A program made the translations under genes and the position numbers. The notes under the pieces were generated by a model. That model saw only the letters and a list, made by a program, of their open reading frames with translations, made no database searches and was not told the origin of the DNA. This document shows positions 1-7,193 of a DNA stretch of 34,394 nt, one piece after another (the first letter of the stretch is position 1; every line of letters begins with the position of its first letter). This stretch comes from Candidatus Gottesmanbacteria bacterium RIFCSPHIGHO2_02_FULL_40_13. Lineage in GTDB: Bacteria > Patescibacteriota > Microgenomatia > 2-02-FULL-39-11. The stretch covers positions 1 to 34,394 of the forward strand of contig MFJN01000028.1 in assembly GCA_001779235.1 (NCBI GenBank), in the 5' to 3' direction.

Positions 1-534
1 GTTTTGGGGAGCAAAACTTTGCCAGACGTTTCTGGTTTCTTTATTAATCAGAAAACCGAAGGGAAAATATTGGCGTTGGCGAACTTTGATAAAGGATTCT
101 ATATCGCTGCTGATTTTGACTTCAATATTGTTTTTGACTGCCCGCCTGACCGCTCTTCTTTTGGCCTGGGAAAAATTATTAAAAATAAAATCAAGAGGTT
201 TTTTTAGGTCTATTACGATGGTAGTAGTCGGATTAAACGGATTCATGTCAACAGTAAAACCGCTATTTAAAATGTTATCTTTTTTCTTTTGGGATTTTTT
301 ACTATCAGAGGCAACCAGCGGAGCAAGTTTTAATCTGAAAATATTATTTTCGCGGATAAAATTTTTATATTCCTCGAGAGGGTATATTTCTCCGGATCTT
401 GGAATTTTGGCAAAATTACTCATCAGTGGCATTTTCCGCAGATAACACAAAGAGGTGTTTATTTTTTTTACCTGCCAGCCAAGACTTTTCATGAACACGG
501 CAAACTTAGTTGATTGTCGTATATCTTTACGCAT
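1..534 (-). CDS. FemAB-family peptidoglycan aminoacyltransferase, partial
   Basis: An open frame of 178 codons starts at an ATG (complement of 532-534) and runs off the left edge without a stop, so the C-terminal half is missing. It resembles the complete FemAB/FemX-type protein at 2049-3053: the piece around KRRAVRRAVKNNIEVKIS (about residue 126 on) matches that protein's KTRYNLKVAQKNGVVV in place and character, the conserved basic stretch of the GNAT-like fold. Known members add amino acids from aminoacyl-tRNA to the lipid II stem peptide, building the cross-bridge, in the cytoplasm. A GAGG sits about 40 bases before the ATG, too far for a normal ribosome site; an in-frame TGA (the stop of the upstream gene) rules out a longer ATG start. 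The gene follows the TMTC-like gene by 45 bases on the same strand. Family call is moderate because only half the protein is visible. Confidence 0.7.
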   Translation of the reverse strand, partial: MRKDIRQSTKFAVFMKSLGWQVKKINTSLCYLRKMPLMSNFAKIPRSGEIYPLEEYKNFIRENNIFRLKLAPLVASDSKKSQKKKDNILNSGFTVDMNPFNPTTTIVIDLKKPLDFIFNNFSQAKRRAVRRAVKNNIEVKISSDIESFIKVRQRQYFPFGFLINKETRNVWQSFAPQN

Positions 535-579
535 AAGATAATACAAATTAATTATTTTGGCGGTAAGGAATAAATTTCC

Positions 580-1941
580 TCAAGCTTTTTTATATTTTTT
601 ATCCGATTCAAAATTTGCCGATATTTTTCGGTTTTCAGCATAGGTCATAGCCAGATTATGCCTCATGGAAATATTCCAGGGAGACTGTTTTAAGCTTAAA
701 GCGTAGAAGGATTCCGGATCTTTCCAGTCATAATTTCTGACGACAGTCCGGAAAAATAATAATAATACCGCCATAATCACCAACACACAGAACAGTCTTT
801 TTATTTCATAATTCCTGGAATTTGACCAAATTTTATAAATTAAAAAGGAGACCAGTGAAAATACAGCCACGGACGGAAGATATAAATAATGCTCGGCTTC
901 TATATTATTAATGGGAATTATTCCTGAGACAGGCAGGATTGTGATAATAAACCAGCCAAAGGCAAAAAAATAAATTTTATTAAACTTCCAATATTTTGCT
1001 ATGATAAAGATTGCGACAATAACAAAAAAGCTAAAAATTAATACCCAGGGATTTAAAAAAGATGTTATTATTTCAGGCTTTCTGGCAACGATAAGATCTT
1101 TAGGAAAAAATAATACCAAAAGATAATTAAAAAAAACTTTACTGAAGGTAAATAATCTAACTTCAAGATGACTGCTGTATAAAGTAGGAACATCGTAAAA
1201 GTTAAAGGAATTGAGAAAATTAAGTTTAGTGAAGCGGAGAAAAATGTAGATTAAATCAACTGTCAGAAATAGCCCAAGGAGTAATATCGGCCTTCGAGAT
1301 TTGATTTTTAAATTCATAAATATCAGCATGAGAATAATTAGAAAGGGCAGAATTATACCGGATTCTTTTGATAATATAGAAAAAATGAAAAAGGCAGCAG
1401 ATCCGGTAAACAGCATAAAATTAAACCTCCGACTGGTAAAAAATTGAATGGTGATCAATAAGCATCCCAGCAGAAAATAAGTATACAAAGGATCAGTGCG
1501 TCCTGAAGCGTAAGCGACAGCTTCAGTCTGGACGGGATGGATGATAAATAAGAGGGATGTAAAAAAAGAAATAAATTTTTTGTTAAATAATTTTTGCAAA
1601 ACCAGATAAACCAATAAACCGTTGAAAAAATGGAGCATGATGCTGGTCAGATGATAACCCGCAGGGTTTAATTTCCAGAGGCGGTAATCAAATGCCAGTG
1701 ACAAAAGAAGTAAGGGGCGGTACATATTACTGATTTTACCTGCTCCGGCTGTCATATTTTGGGTAAAATACTTAGGCAGATAAGAAAGATTTTGGATGTA
1801 GCTATTTTTATAGATAAGCTCTTCATCGTCAAAGAAAAGTTTGTTTTGCAGAATATTGAAATAAGCGGCTGAAGTTATTAGAAATAAAACAACACCTATA
1901 AATAAATTAAAATAACGTGAAGATGTTATTTGCTTATACAT
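580..1941 (-). CDS. TMTC-like membrane glycosyltransferase (GT-C fold)
   Basis: 453 residues with about ten hydrophobic segments. Near the N-terminus is the acidic FDDEELI loop (about residue 37), the place of the catalytic acidic residues in GT-C enzymes. It is followed by RPLLLLS, YHLTSIMLHFFNGLLVY and HPVQTEAVAYASGRTDP, which match the order of motifs in the TMTC/PMT-like family of polyprenyl-phosphate-sugar-dependent protein glycosyltransferases. These act from the outer face of the membrane. Family members usually continue into a long TPR domain; here only one TPR-like helix (MRHNLAMTYAEN, about residue 424) is left before the stop. The stop follows a run of A-rich codons, and the +1 frame would add about 15 residues, so a slippage or sequencing error at the tail is possible. 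Lies between two FemAB-type genes. Acceptor and sugar are unknown. Confidence 0.7.
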   Translation of the reverse strand: MYKQITSSRYFNLFIGVVLFLITSAAYFNILQNKLFFDDEELIYKNSYIQNLSYLPKYFTQNMTAGAGKISNMYRPLLLLSLAFDYRLWKLNPAGYHLTSIMLHFFNGLLVYLVLQKLFNKKFISFFTSLLFIIHPVQTEAVAYASGRTDPLYTYFLLGCLLITIQFFTSRRFNFMLFTGSAAFFIFSILSKESGIILPFLIILMLIFMNLKIKSRRPILLLGLFLTVDLIYIFLRFTKLNFLNSFNFYDVPTLYSSHLEVRLFTFSKVFFNYLLVLFFPKDLIVARKPEIITSFLNPWVLIFSFFVIVAIFIIAKYWKFNKIYFFAFGWFIITILPVSGIIPINNIEAEHYLYLPSVAVFSLVSFLIYKIWSNSRNYEIKRLFCVLVIMAVLLLFFRTVVRNYDWKDPESFYALSLKQSPWNISMRHNLAMTYAENRKISANFESDKKYKKA

Positions 1942-2000
1942 TAATTAGGCAGCGTTCATTATTAACTTGAACAGTATGACCGCTGCACAAAGAGCCGTAA

Positions 2001-2018
2001 CCCTGATTATCATCAGGG
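2001..2018. other. Perfect hairpin CCCTGAT / ATCAGGG between femAB-like and TMTC-like genes
   Basis: Seven-base arms CCCTGAT and ATCAGGG enclose a TATC loop in the 107-base gap between two minus-strand genes (2049-3053 and 580-1941). There is no T-run after it on either strand, so it is not a classical terminator. It may shape or protect the transcript. No reading frame in this gap has a credible start. Confidence 0.5.
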
Positions 2019-2048
2019 ACGAGCCCTTAGGTTATTTGACCCGGTTTT

Positions 2049-3053
2049 TCAACGAAGGTAGCTTATCAGATTCAGGATTAATTGTCGCAGGCGGTAAATA
2101 AAATTATATAAACGGTAAACGTTTTTATATATTACCAGGTCAAAACTGCCTGCCAGCTCGACAAGTGTAGGGCCGTAACCCTGTTTAAATTTATGAAACC
2201 CGTACCAGTCATCCTTAGGATCGGCATTGAATCCGAGCGATCCCCACATATCAAACAACTTCGCATTATTTTTTTTACCAAACTTGATTGCCTCCCACAT
2301 CATTAGATTTGAGGACATGACATTTTTAAATAGAGTTGAAGAGGCTCCATAGGGATAATACAAACAACCGTTAAATAAAAAGAGTATCCAGGCAGTCAAA
2401 ACATAGCGTTTTTCTTTTTGATACACCGCAGTGAATAAATGGGCAATTTTTGCACTCCTCAGAGTTTCCCACATCTGACGGTGATAGCGAATATTATGAG
2501 CATAAAATTTCTGCCTGATAGTTGTTTCAGTCATTAATTTCAGATAACTCTGAAACGCTTCTGCGGAATTATCTTCCATAACCACAACTCCGTTTTTTTG
2601 GGCCACTTTTAAGTTGTAGCGGGTTTTCGGATGCATGGCTTTTAGCAAGTCTTCTTCACTTTTTGTCAGATCTAGCTGAAAGGTGTACTTAGTAAAAAGA
2701 GGATGAGGGGATCGCATAAGACTGATTTTCCAATTATCTTTTTCTACATTTGGTTCCAATTTAATAAAAATACATTTGTATTTTTTTCCAACTTCAACAA
2801 GTTTTTTCTGCATTTCGGAACTGGGAATTCCGCCTTTTGGCAAATACCCTATGTTATAATCGGTGAAAGGAAGAGGGTGGATGGTGATTTGTGCTGTTTC
2901 GACCAGTTTATCTTTTTCATAACTTCCCAAACGGATAACTTCCAGACCAGTTTTTTGTCTGAATTCCCCCCACTCCCAAGATTGCATAGGATGAGTAGCG
3001 AGAAGGTCAAATCGGCTTTTATATTCAATTGTAACTTCTTCGACTTTTAACAT
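2049..3053 (-). CDS. FemAB/FemX-type peptidoglycan bridge aminoacyltransferase
   Basis: 334 residues, the normal length for the FemX group. The protein begins with the usual signature HPMQSWEWGEFRQKTG (about 21-36) and continues with GYLPKGGIP, KTRYNLKVAQKNG (about 143), YYPYGASS (about 233) and the C-terminal DMWGSLGF...GFHKFKQGYG block typical of FemABX enzymes. These use aminoacyl-tRNA to extend the stem peptide of lipid II or related substrates on the cytoplasmic side. No coiled-coil tRNA-synthetase-like arm is evident, as expected for FemX rather than FemA. A second, partial member lies at 1-534, so this organism may add two residues or modify two substrates. The start ATG faces the plus-strand gene at 3105 across a 51-base divergent spacer holding a palindrome. 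Confidence 0.9.
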   Translation of the reverse strand: MLKVEEVTIEYKSRFDLLATHPMQSWEWGEFRQKTGLEVIRLGSYEKDKLVETAQITIHPLPFTDYNIGYLPKGGIPSSEMQKKLVEVGKKYKCIFIKLEPNVEKDNWKISLMRSPHPLFTKYTFQLDLTKSEEDLLKAMHPKTRYNLKVAQKNGVVVMEDNSAEAFQSYLKLMTETTIRQKFYAHNIRYHRQMWETLRSAKIAHLFTAVYQKEKRYVLTAWILFLFNGCLYYPYGASSTLFKNVMSSNLMMWEAIKFGKKNNAKLFDMWGSLGFNADPKDDWYGFHKFKQGYGPTLVELAGSFDLVIYKNVYRLYNFIYRLRQLILNLISYLR

Positions 3054-3054
3054 A

Positions 3055-3067
3055 TTGGACAGTCCAA
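3055..3067. promoter_or_regulatory. Palindrome TTGGAC-A-GTCCAA in divergent spacer
   Basis: A perfect six-base inverted repeat with a one-base centre, only two bases upstream of the FemAB-type start and 38 bases upstream of the start at 3105. Its placement fits an operator or a -35 region for the plus strand, but no regulator can be named. Confidence 0.4.
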
Positions 3068-3081
3068 GATTTATGTTATCA

Positions 3082-3087
3082 TATAAT
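3082..3087 (+). promoter_or_regulatory. Consensus -10 box TATAAT before the 3105 gene
   Basis: TATAAT stands 17 bases before the ATG at 3105, so transcription would start about ten bases before the codon. AGGAGAG (3089-3095) follows and could pair with 16S rRNA if it is included in the transcript. No good -35 at 17 bases was found; TTGGAC is 21 bases away. Confidence 0.45.
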
Positions 3088-3104
3088 AGGAGAGAATAAA
3101 AAAG

Positions 3105-3545
3105 ATGAAGGAGAAATTTCTAAAAGGAAACAATATTCATCAATGGATTCTTGCCGCAACAATAATAGTGGTGGTATTTATAGCATTGAGCGTGACCCAA
3201 AAGAGCAAATATTTAAGCTCGGGTTTTTTGAAAAATCCGGGTACTACACTTGATATTAGCCCGACCGTTACAGTGCAAATTACCCTCCCACAAGCGTTGA
3301 CTAAGTCTGATTATATAGACAAAGCAGTTGAAAATTTGGCGGTCAAATTAAGTGTCGATAAATCCCAAATTACCGTTGAACGTTCTGAAGAGTATCTTTG
3401 GAATGATGCCAGCCTCGGTTGTCCTCAAAAAGGCATGTTTTATGCGCAGATCATTATTCCGGGATTTACCATCGATTTATCACATAGCGGCACAATATAT
3501 TCTTACCATGCCGGATCAAATCGGGTAGTCAGCTGTCAGAACTAA
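3105..3545 (+). CDS. Anchored extracytoplasmic protein with DASLGCP motif
   Basis: 146 residues. One membrane segment near the N-terminus (about 14-30, ILAATIIVVVFIALSV) is followed by a short linker and a compact outer domain. The domain carries W-x-DASLGCPQKGMFYAQ and PGFTIDLSHSGTIYSYHAG, with two cysteines (LGCP and the C-terminal VVSCQ) that could form a disulphide. This W-DASLGCP-YAQ-PGF-Y-YH pattern recurs in small bacterial lipoproteins and anchored proteins whose function is not known to me. The last 30 bases overlap the end of the convergent helicase gene. The start is supported by a TATAAT and an AGGAGA upstream. Confidence 0.75.
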   Translation: MKEKFLKGNNIHQWILAATIIVVVFIALSVTQKSKYLSSGFLKNPGTTLDISPTVTVQITLPQALTKSDYIDKAVENLAVKLSVDKSQITVERSEEYLWNDASLGCPQKGMFYAQIIIPGFTIDLSHSGTIYSYHAGSNRVVSCQN

Positions 3546-5369
3546 ATTCCTCAAATAATCTGGTATTTCTAAAATAAACCTGGAAACGTCATTGGAGTTT
3601 CTCTGGCCGAAATAAAGTCTTTGGGCAGCATAGGTCAAATACAGTTTTTCTTTGGCGCGCGTAATTCCCACATAACAGAGGCGTCGTTCTTCCTCAAGCT
3701 CATGCGGATCAGCAAGTGTTCTGGAATGAGGAAAGAGCCCTTCTTCCATGCCAACCATAAAAACTTTTTTAAACTCCAGACCTTTGGCTGCATGCATGGT
3801 CATCAGAGTCACGGCTTTTTTATTTTCGTCTCCTAGAGTGGGCGTTTCAGGAAGATATTCCCGCTCGACCAGAGAGACATTTTCCAAAAACTGCCAAAGA
3901 ATTTTAAATTCCGCCGCCACCGATCTCAGTTCCTTAATATTTTCCAGCCTGTTCAAATCCTCGCTGTCTTTGGCATTAAAACGTTCCAGATATGAGGTGA
4001 TTTTCAATGTTTCGTCTAATATTTCCAGAGTGGATTTTTCGGAATGTAAATTTCTCTCTGTGAATTTTTCCCGCCAGGCCAAAAAAATCTGCAGCTTTTT
4101 TTTGCCAAGTTTTTCTATTCTTTTTTGGGAAATTCTATCCGCCGGATTAGACAGAAGGCGCAAATACGCTAAAAGATCTTTAATTTCTTTTCTTTCGTAA
4201 AATCTGACCCCGCCAACCAGCACATAGGAAATTCCCAAATGTAAAAAAACTTCTTCAATGACCCTGCTTTGAGCGTTAGTGCGGTATAAAACAGCATAGT
4301 CCGAAAAGTTTATATTTTTCTGATCCGCTAAAATTTCCCGGATTATAAATTTTGCTTCATCCTGTTCATTTCTAGCCTGACAGACAGTTACAGAATCGCC
4401 TTTATTATTCTTGGTCCAAAGTTTTAAGATAGGATGAGACCGGTTTTGGGAAATCACGGCGAAGGCTGCATCAAGAATATTTTGGGTTGACCTATAATTT
4501 TGCTCCAAATTAAATATCCGGCAGTTTGGGAAATCCTCTTTGAATTTGATTATATTTTTATAATCCGCACCCCTCCAGGCATAAATACTTTGCGAGGCGT
4601 CACCTACGACACAGACATTTTTCCACCTATGGCTTAAAATCCGGCCCAACTCATATTGAGCCCGGTTGGTGTCCTGATATTCGTCGATGAGAATATATTT
4701 ATAAATTTCCTGGTATTTCAGGCTTATATTCTTATTTTCATTAAAAAGTTTTATAGCGGTGAAGATCAGATCGTCAAAATCCAGTGCGTTATTTTCTTTG
4801 AGAAGTTTTTGGTAAGCAAGATAGATACTCGCTACTTTTTGCTGGAAGAAACCCCGGGCTAAATTTAAATATTCTCCTGCAGAAATCAATTCATTTTTGG
4901 CTCCGGAAATCATTGCTCCGATAACTGCCGGACTGTTGGTCTTGAGATCCAGATTGAGACTGGTCAGAATATCTTTAATGGCCTCTTTTTTATCTGTTTC
5001 GTCATAAATGAGAAAATTAGGATTAAATCCGATAGCAGTACCTTCCAAACGCAGTAATTTGGCGCAAAAAGAATGAAATGTGCCCGAAAATGGAAGGTTG
5101 GCAGACAAAGAGGACAGCGAATTCCCATCGCCTATGCCAAGAAGCCGGCTGATTCTTGATTTCATTTCCCCGGCTGCTTTATTGGTAAATGTAACCATGA
5201 GAATATTTTGCGGAGATACCTTTTTATGTAAAATAAGATAAGCGACTTTATAAGTTAAGACTCTTGTTTTTCCGGATCCTGCTCCGGCTAAGATTAAAAC
5301 CGGACCGTCAGTTTCTTCAACTGCCAGTTGTTGTGCGGGGTTCAAATGTTTAAGTAAGGATAATTCCAT
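3516..5369 (-). CDS. uvrD: UvrD/PcrA-type superfamily 1 DNA helicase
   Basis: 617 residues with the full set of SF1A helicase motifs: AGAGSGKTR (Walker A, 28-36), VTFTNKAAGEMKSR (Ia), DFDDLI, ILIDEYQDTN (Walker B), VVGDASQSIYAWRGA (III), LEQNYRST (IV), LMTMHAAKGLEFKKVF and EEGLFPHS (V), and ERRLCYVGITRAKEKLYL (VI). It unwinds duplex DNA 3'-5' in repair and replication restart. It is about 100 residues shorter than typical UvrD/PcrA; the missing part is mainly the 2B region and the C-terminal tail that contacts RNA polymerase and UvrB. Its 3' end overlaps the convergent small gene by 30 bases. The start lies 44 bases from the divergent tpiA. Confidence 0.93.
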   Translation of the reverse strand: MELSLLKHLNPAQQLAVEETDGPVLILAGAGSGKTRVLTYKVAYLILHKKVSPQNILMVTFTNKAAGEMKSRISRLLGIGDGNSLSSLSANLPFSGTFHSFCAKLLRLEGTAIGFNPNFLIYDETDKKEAIKDILTSLNLDLKTNSPAVIGAMISGAKNELISAGEYLNLARGFFQQKVASIYLAYQKLLKENNALDFDDLIFTAIKLFNENKNISLKYQEIYKYILIDEYQDTNRAQYELGRILSHRWKNVCVVGDASQSIYAWRGADYKNIIKFKEDFPNCRIFNLEQNYRSTQNILDAAFAVISQNRSHPILKLWTKNNKGDSVTVCQARNEQDEAKFIIREILADQKNINFSDYAVLYRTNAQSRVIEEVFLHLGISYVLVGGVRFYERKEIKDLLAYLRLLSNPADRISQKRIEKLGKKKLQIFLAWREKFTERNLHSEKSTLEILDETLKITSYLERFNAKDSEDLNRLENIKELRSVAAEFKILWQFLENVSLVEREYLPETPTLGDENKKAVTLMTMHAAKGLEFKKVFMVGMEEGLFPHSRTLADPHELEEERRLCYVGITRAKEKLYLTYAAQRLYFGQRNSNDVSRFILEIPDYLRNLVLTADYPI

Positions 5370-5413
5370 GTTACAATATCTTACTATAAAACCGGATTGT
5401 TATCACAGCCGTT

Positions 5414-6100
5414 ATGAACGGAAAAAAATACATCATAGGTAACTGGAAGTCGAATAAAATTTTGTCAGACGTCCGGTCATGGTTTACTAAGTTCAACTCA
5501 CTTTATAAATCAGACAATAAAATTTCACTAGATAATCTGGAAATAGTAATTTGTCCTCCTTTCATCTATTTGCCCGAAGCCGATAATCTTATTAAAAAAT
5601 TTAATCTGCCCATAAGTCTTGGCGTTCAAGATATTTCCCCTTTTCCTCAGGGAGCATACACCGGTGAGGTTGGAGCCAGCCAAATCGCTGATTTTGCTAA
5701 ATTTGTTCTTGTAGGACACTCGGAAAGAAGAAGTAATTTCGGAGAAACTGATAAATTGCTGTTTGCCAAGGTCGATCAGGCTGATAAAAACGGCTTACAG
5801 GTGGTTTATTGTGTTGCGGATAATCAAACCCTGATACCTCAATCTGTCACAATGGTTGCTTACGAGCCTGTTTGGGCAATTGGAACAGGAAAGACTGAAT
5901 CAGGAGAAAATGCCGGCAAAGTTGCCGACAGCATCCGAGGTAACTTGAAGACGCTTAAAATAATATACGGGGGCAGCGTCAACTCTAAAAATATTACAGA
6001 TTTTTTAACGGGGAATAGACTGGACGGGGTATTGCCGGGAGGAGCCAGTCTTGACGCGGGTTCGTTTTGGGAGATGATCGTCAATGCCTCAAGGATTTAA
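5414..6100 (+). CDS. tpiA: Triosephosphate isomerase, compact form
   Basis: Interconverts dihydroxyacetone phosphate and glyceraldehyde 3-phosphate in glycolysis. Catalytic residues are all present: N10 and K12 (GNWKSNK), H102 (GHSERR), E151 (AYEPVWAIGTGK, with the flexible loop 6), and the phosphate-binding IYGGSVN (184-190) and GVLPGGASL. The protein has 228 residues against about 250 normally. The gap is between H102 and E151: 49 residues here against about 72 in E. coli, so the helices after strand 5 (the usual CIGE...T..Q region) are largely gone. The start has no clear ribosome site. The gene overlaps the following LCP gene by 17 bases, so the two are cotranscribed. Confidence 0.95.
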   Translation: MNGKKYIIGNWKSNKILSDVRSWFTKFNSLYKSDNKISLDNLEIVICPPFIYLPEADNLIKKFNLPISLGVQDISPFPQGAYTGEVGASQIADFAKFVLVGHSERRSNFGETDKLLFAKVDQADKNGLQVVYCVADNQTLIPQSVTMVAYEPVWAIGTGKTESGENAGKVADSIRGNLKTLKIIYGGSVNSKNITDFLTGNRLDGVLPGGASLDAGSFWEMIVNASRI

Positions 6101-7181
6101 AAGAAAACTTCTGAAATTCAGATTTTTAGTCAAATACGCCTTAATTTTGGGCGTTTGTTTTTTGCTATATATCTTCATCTCTAAGGCGGTATTGCCTCTT
6201 TATAGTTTTACCAAGGCTAACAATATTACCTCCCAGTTTCTGATAAAACTTATAACTAATAAGCAGTTGTCGATCAAATCATATCAGGACAGATCTAATA
6301 TTCTGATTCTGGGCTTTAGCGGAGGAAATCATGAAGGGTCTGATCTGTCAGATACGATGATGGTATTGAGCATCGATCCGAATAAAAAAGATGCCCTTTT
6401 TATTTCCATTCCCAGGGATTTATGGGTACCGTCCTTGAAAGCCAAAATCAATACTGCTTTCCATTATGGTGAAGAAAAAAAACCCGGATCAGGCGGGATG
6501 GTTTTAGCTAAAGCCACAGTATCTGAAGTGATAGGAGAGCCAATTCAGTATGCCCTGGGGTTGGATTTTTCAGGATTTCGGACGCTCATTGATCTTTTAG
6601 ACGGAATCGAGGTCAATATTGAGGATTCATTTGAAGATGATAAATTTCCCATCGAAGGCAAAGAAAACGATTTTTGCGGAGGCGATCCGACTTTTAGCTG
6701 CCGCTACGAAAAAATAAGTTTTATCAAAGGTGTACAGCATATGGATGGAGCTATGGCTTTAAAATATGTGCGCAGCCGCTATGCCAGCGGTAAAGCGGGA
6801 ACCGATTTTTCCAGATCTAAAAGACAACAGCAGGTAATTTTGGCTGTCAGAGAAAAACTGTTCCGTCTTTCTCCGATTAGTGATAGGCAGAAAGTCGTGG
6901 ATTTTATTAATACTTTCAATTCAACTATCAAAGCAGATATGAACTGGTCTGAGAAATTAAGTTTTGCAAGAATATTTTCTACCATGAATAATAAAAACCT
7001 CCGCCATATTACGCTCGATACCGGGGATAAGAAGCAAAATACAAAAGGCTATCTTATCAATCCTCCTCTTTGGCAGTACAATGGAGAATGGGTTTTAGCA
7101 CCAAGAAGTGGTGATTTCAACGAAATTCAGAGTTTTGTAAAGTGTGAGATGTATGATGCTAATTGTCAGATGATGCCTTAA
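6084..7181 (+). CDS. LytR-CpsA-Psr (LCP) family wall-polymer ligase
   Basis: 365 residues. One N-terminal membrane anchor (about 15-34) precedes the outer LCP domain, recognised by NILILGFSGG, SDTMMVLSIDP, ISIPRDLWVP, the KINTAFHYG stretch, LIDLLDGIEVNI, MDGAMALKYVRSRYASG and DFSRSKRQQQVI. LCP enzymes move polyprenyl-linked glycopolymers onto peptidoglycan or other acceptors; the conserved Arg and Asp residues that hold the pyrophosphate are in the SDT, PRD and YVRSRY...DFSR motifs, all present. Cys in the NDFCGGDPTFSCRY insert may form a disulphide. The coding sequence starts inside the end of tpiA and ends 12 bases before the convergent surface-protein gene. Confidence 0.92.
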   Translation: MPQGFKRKLLKFRFLVKYALILGVCFLLYIFISKAVLPLYSFTKANNITSQFLIKLITNKQLSIKSYQDRSNILILGFSGGNHEGSDLSDTMMVLSIDPNKKDALFISIPRDLWVPSLKAKINTAFHYGEEKKPGSGGMVLAKATVSEVIGEPIQYALGLDFSGFRTLIDLLDGIEVNIEDSFEDDKFPIEGKENDFCGGDPTFSCRYEKISFIKGVQHMDGAMALKYVRSRYASGKAGTDFSRSKRQQQVILAVREKLFRLSPISDRQKVVDFINTFNSTIKADMNWSEKLSFARIFSTMNNKNLRHITLDTGDKKQNTKGYLINPPLWQYNGEWVLAPRSGDFNEIQSFVKCEMYDANCQMMP

Positions 7182-7193
7182 AAGATAACTATA

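Noticed and set aside
1-445. Plus-strand open frames at the left edge
   Set aside because: The minus strand encodes a FemAB-type protein through the whole stretch; the plus frames have no family resemblance.
1995-2184. Shared 12-base stretch GCCGTAACCCTG at about 1994 and 2172
   Set aside because: Matches of this length are expected by chance many times in a window of this size, and the similarity does not extend.
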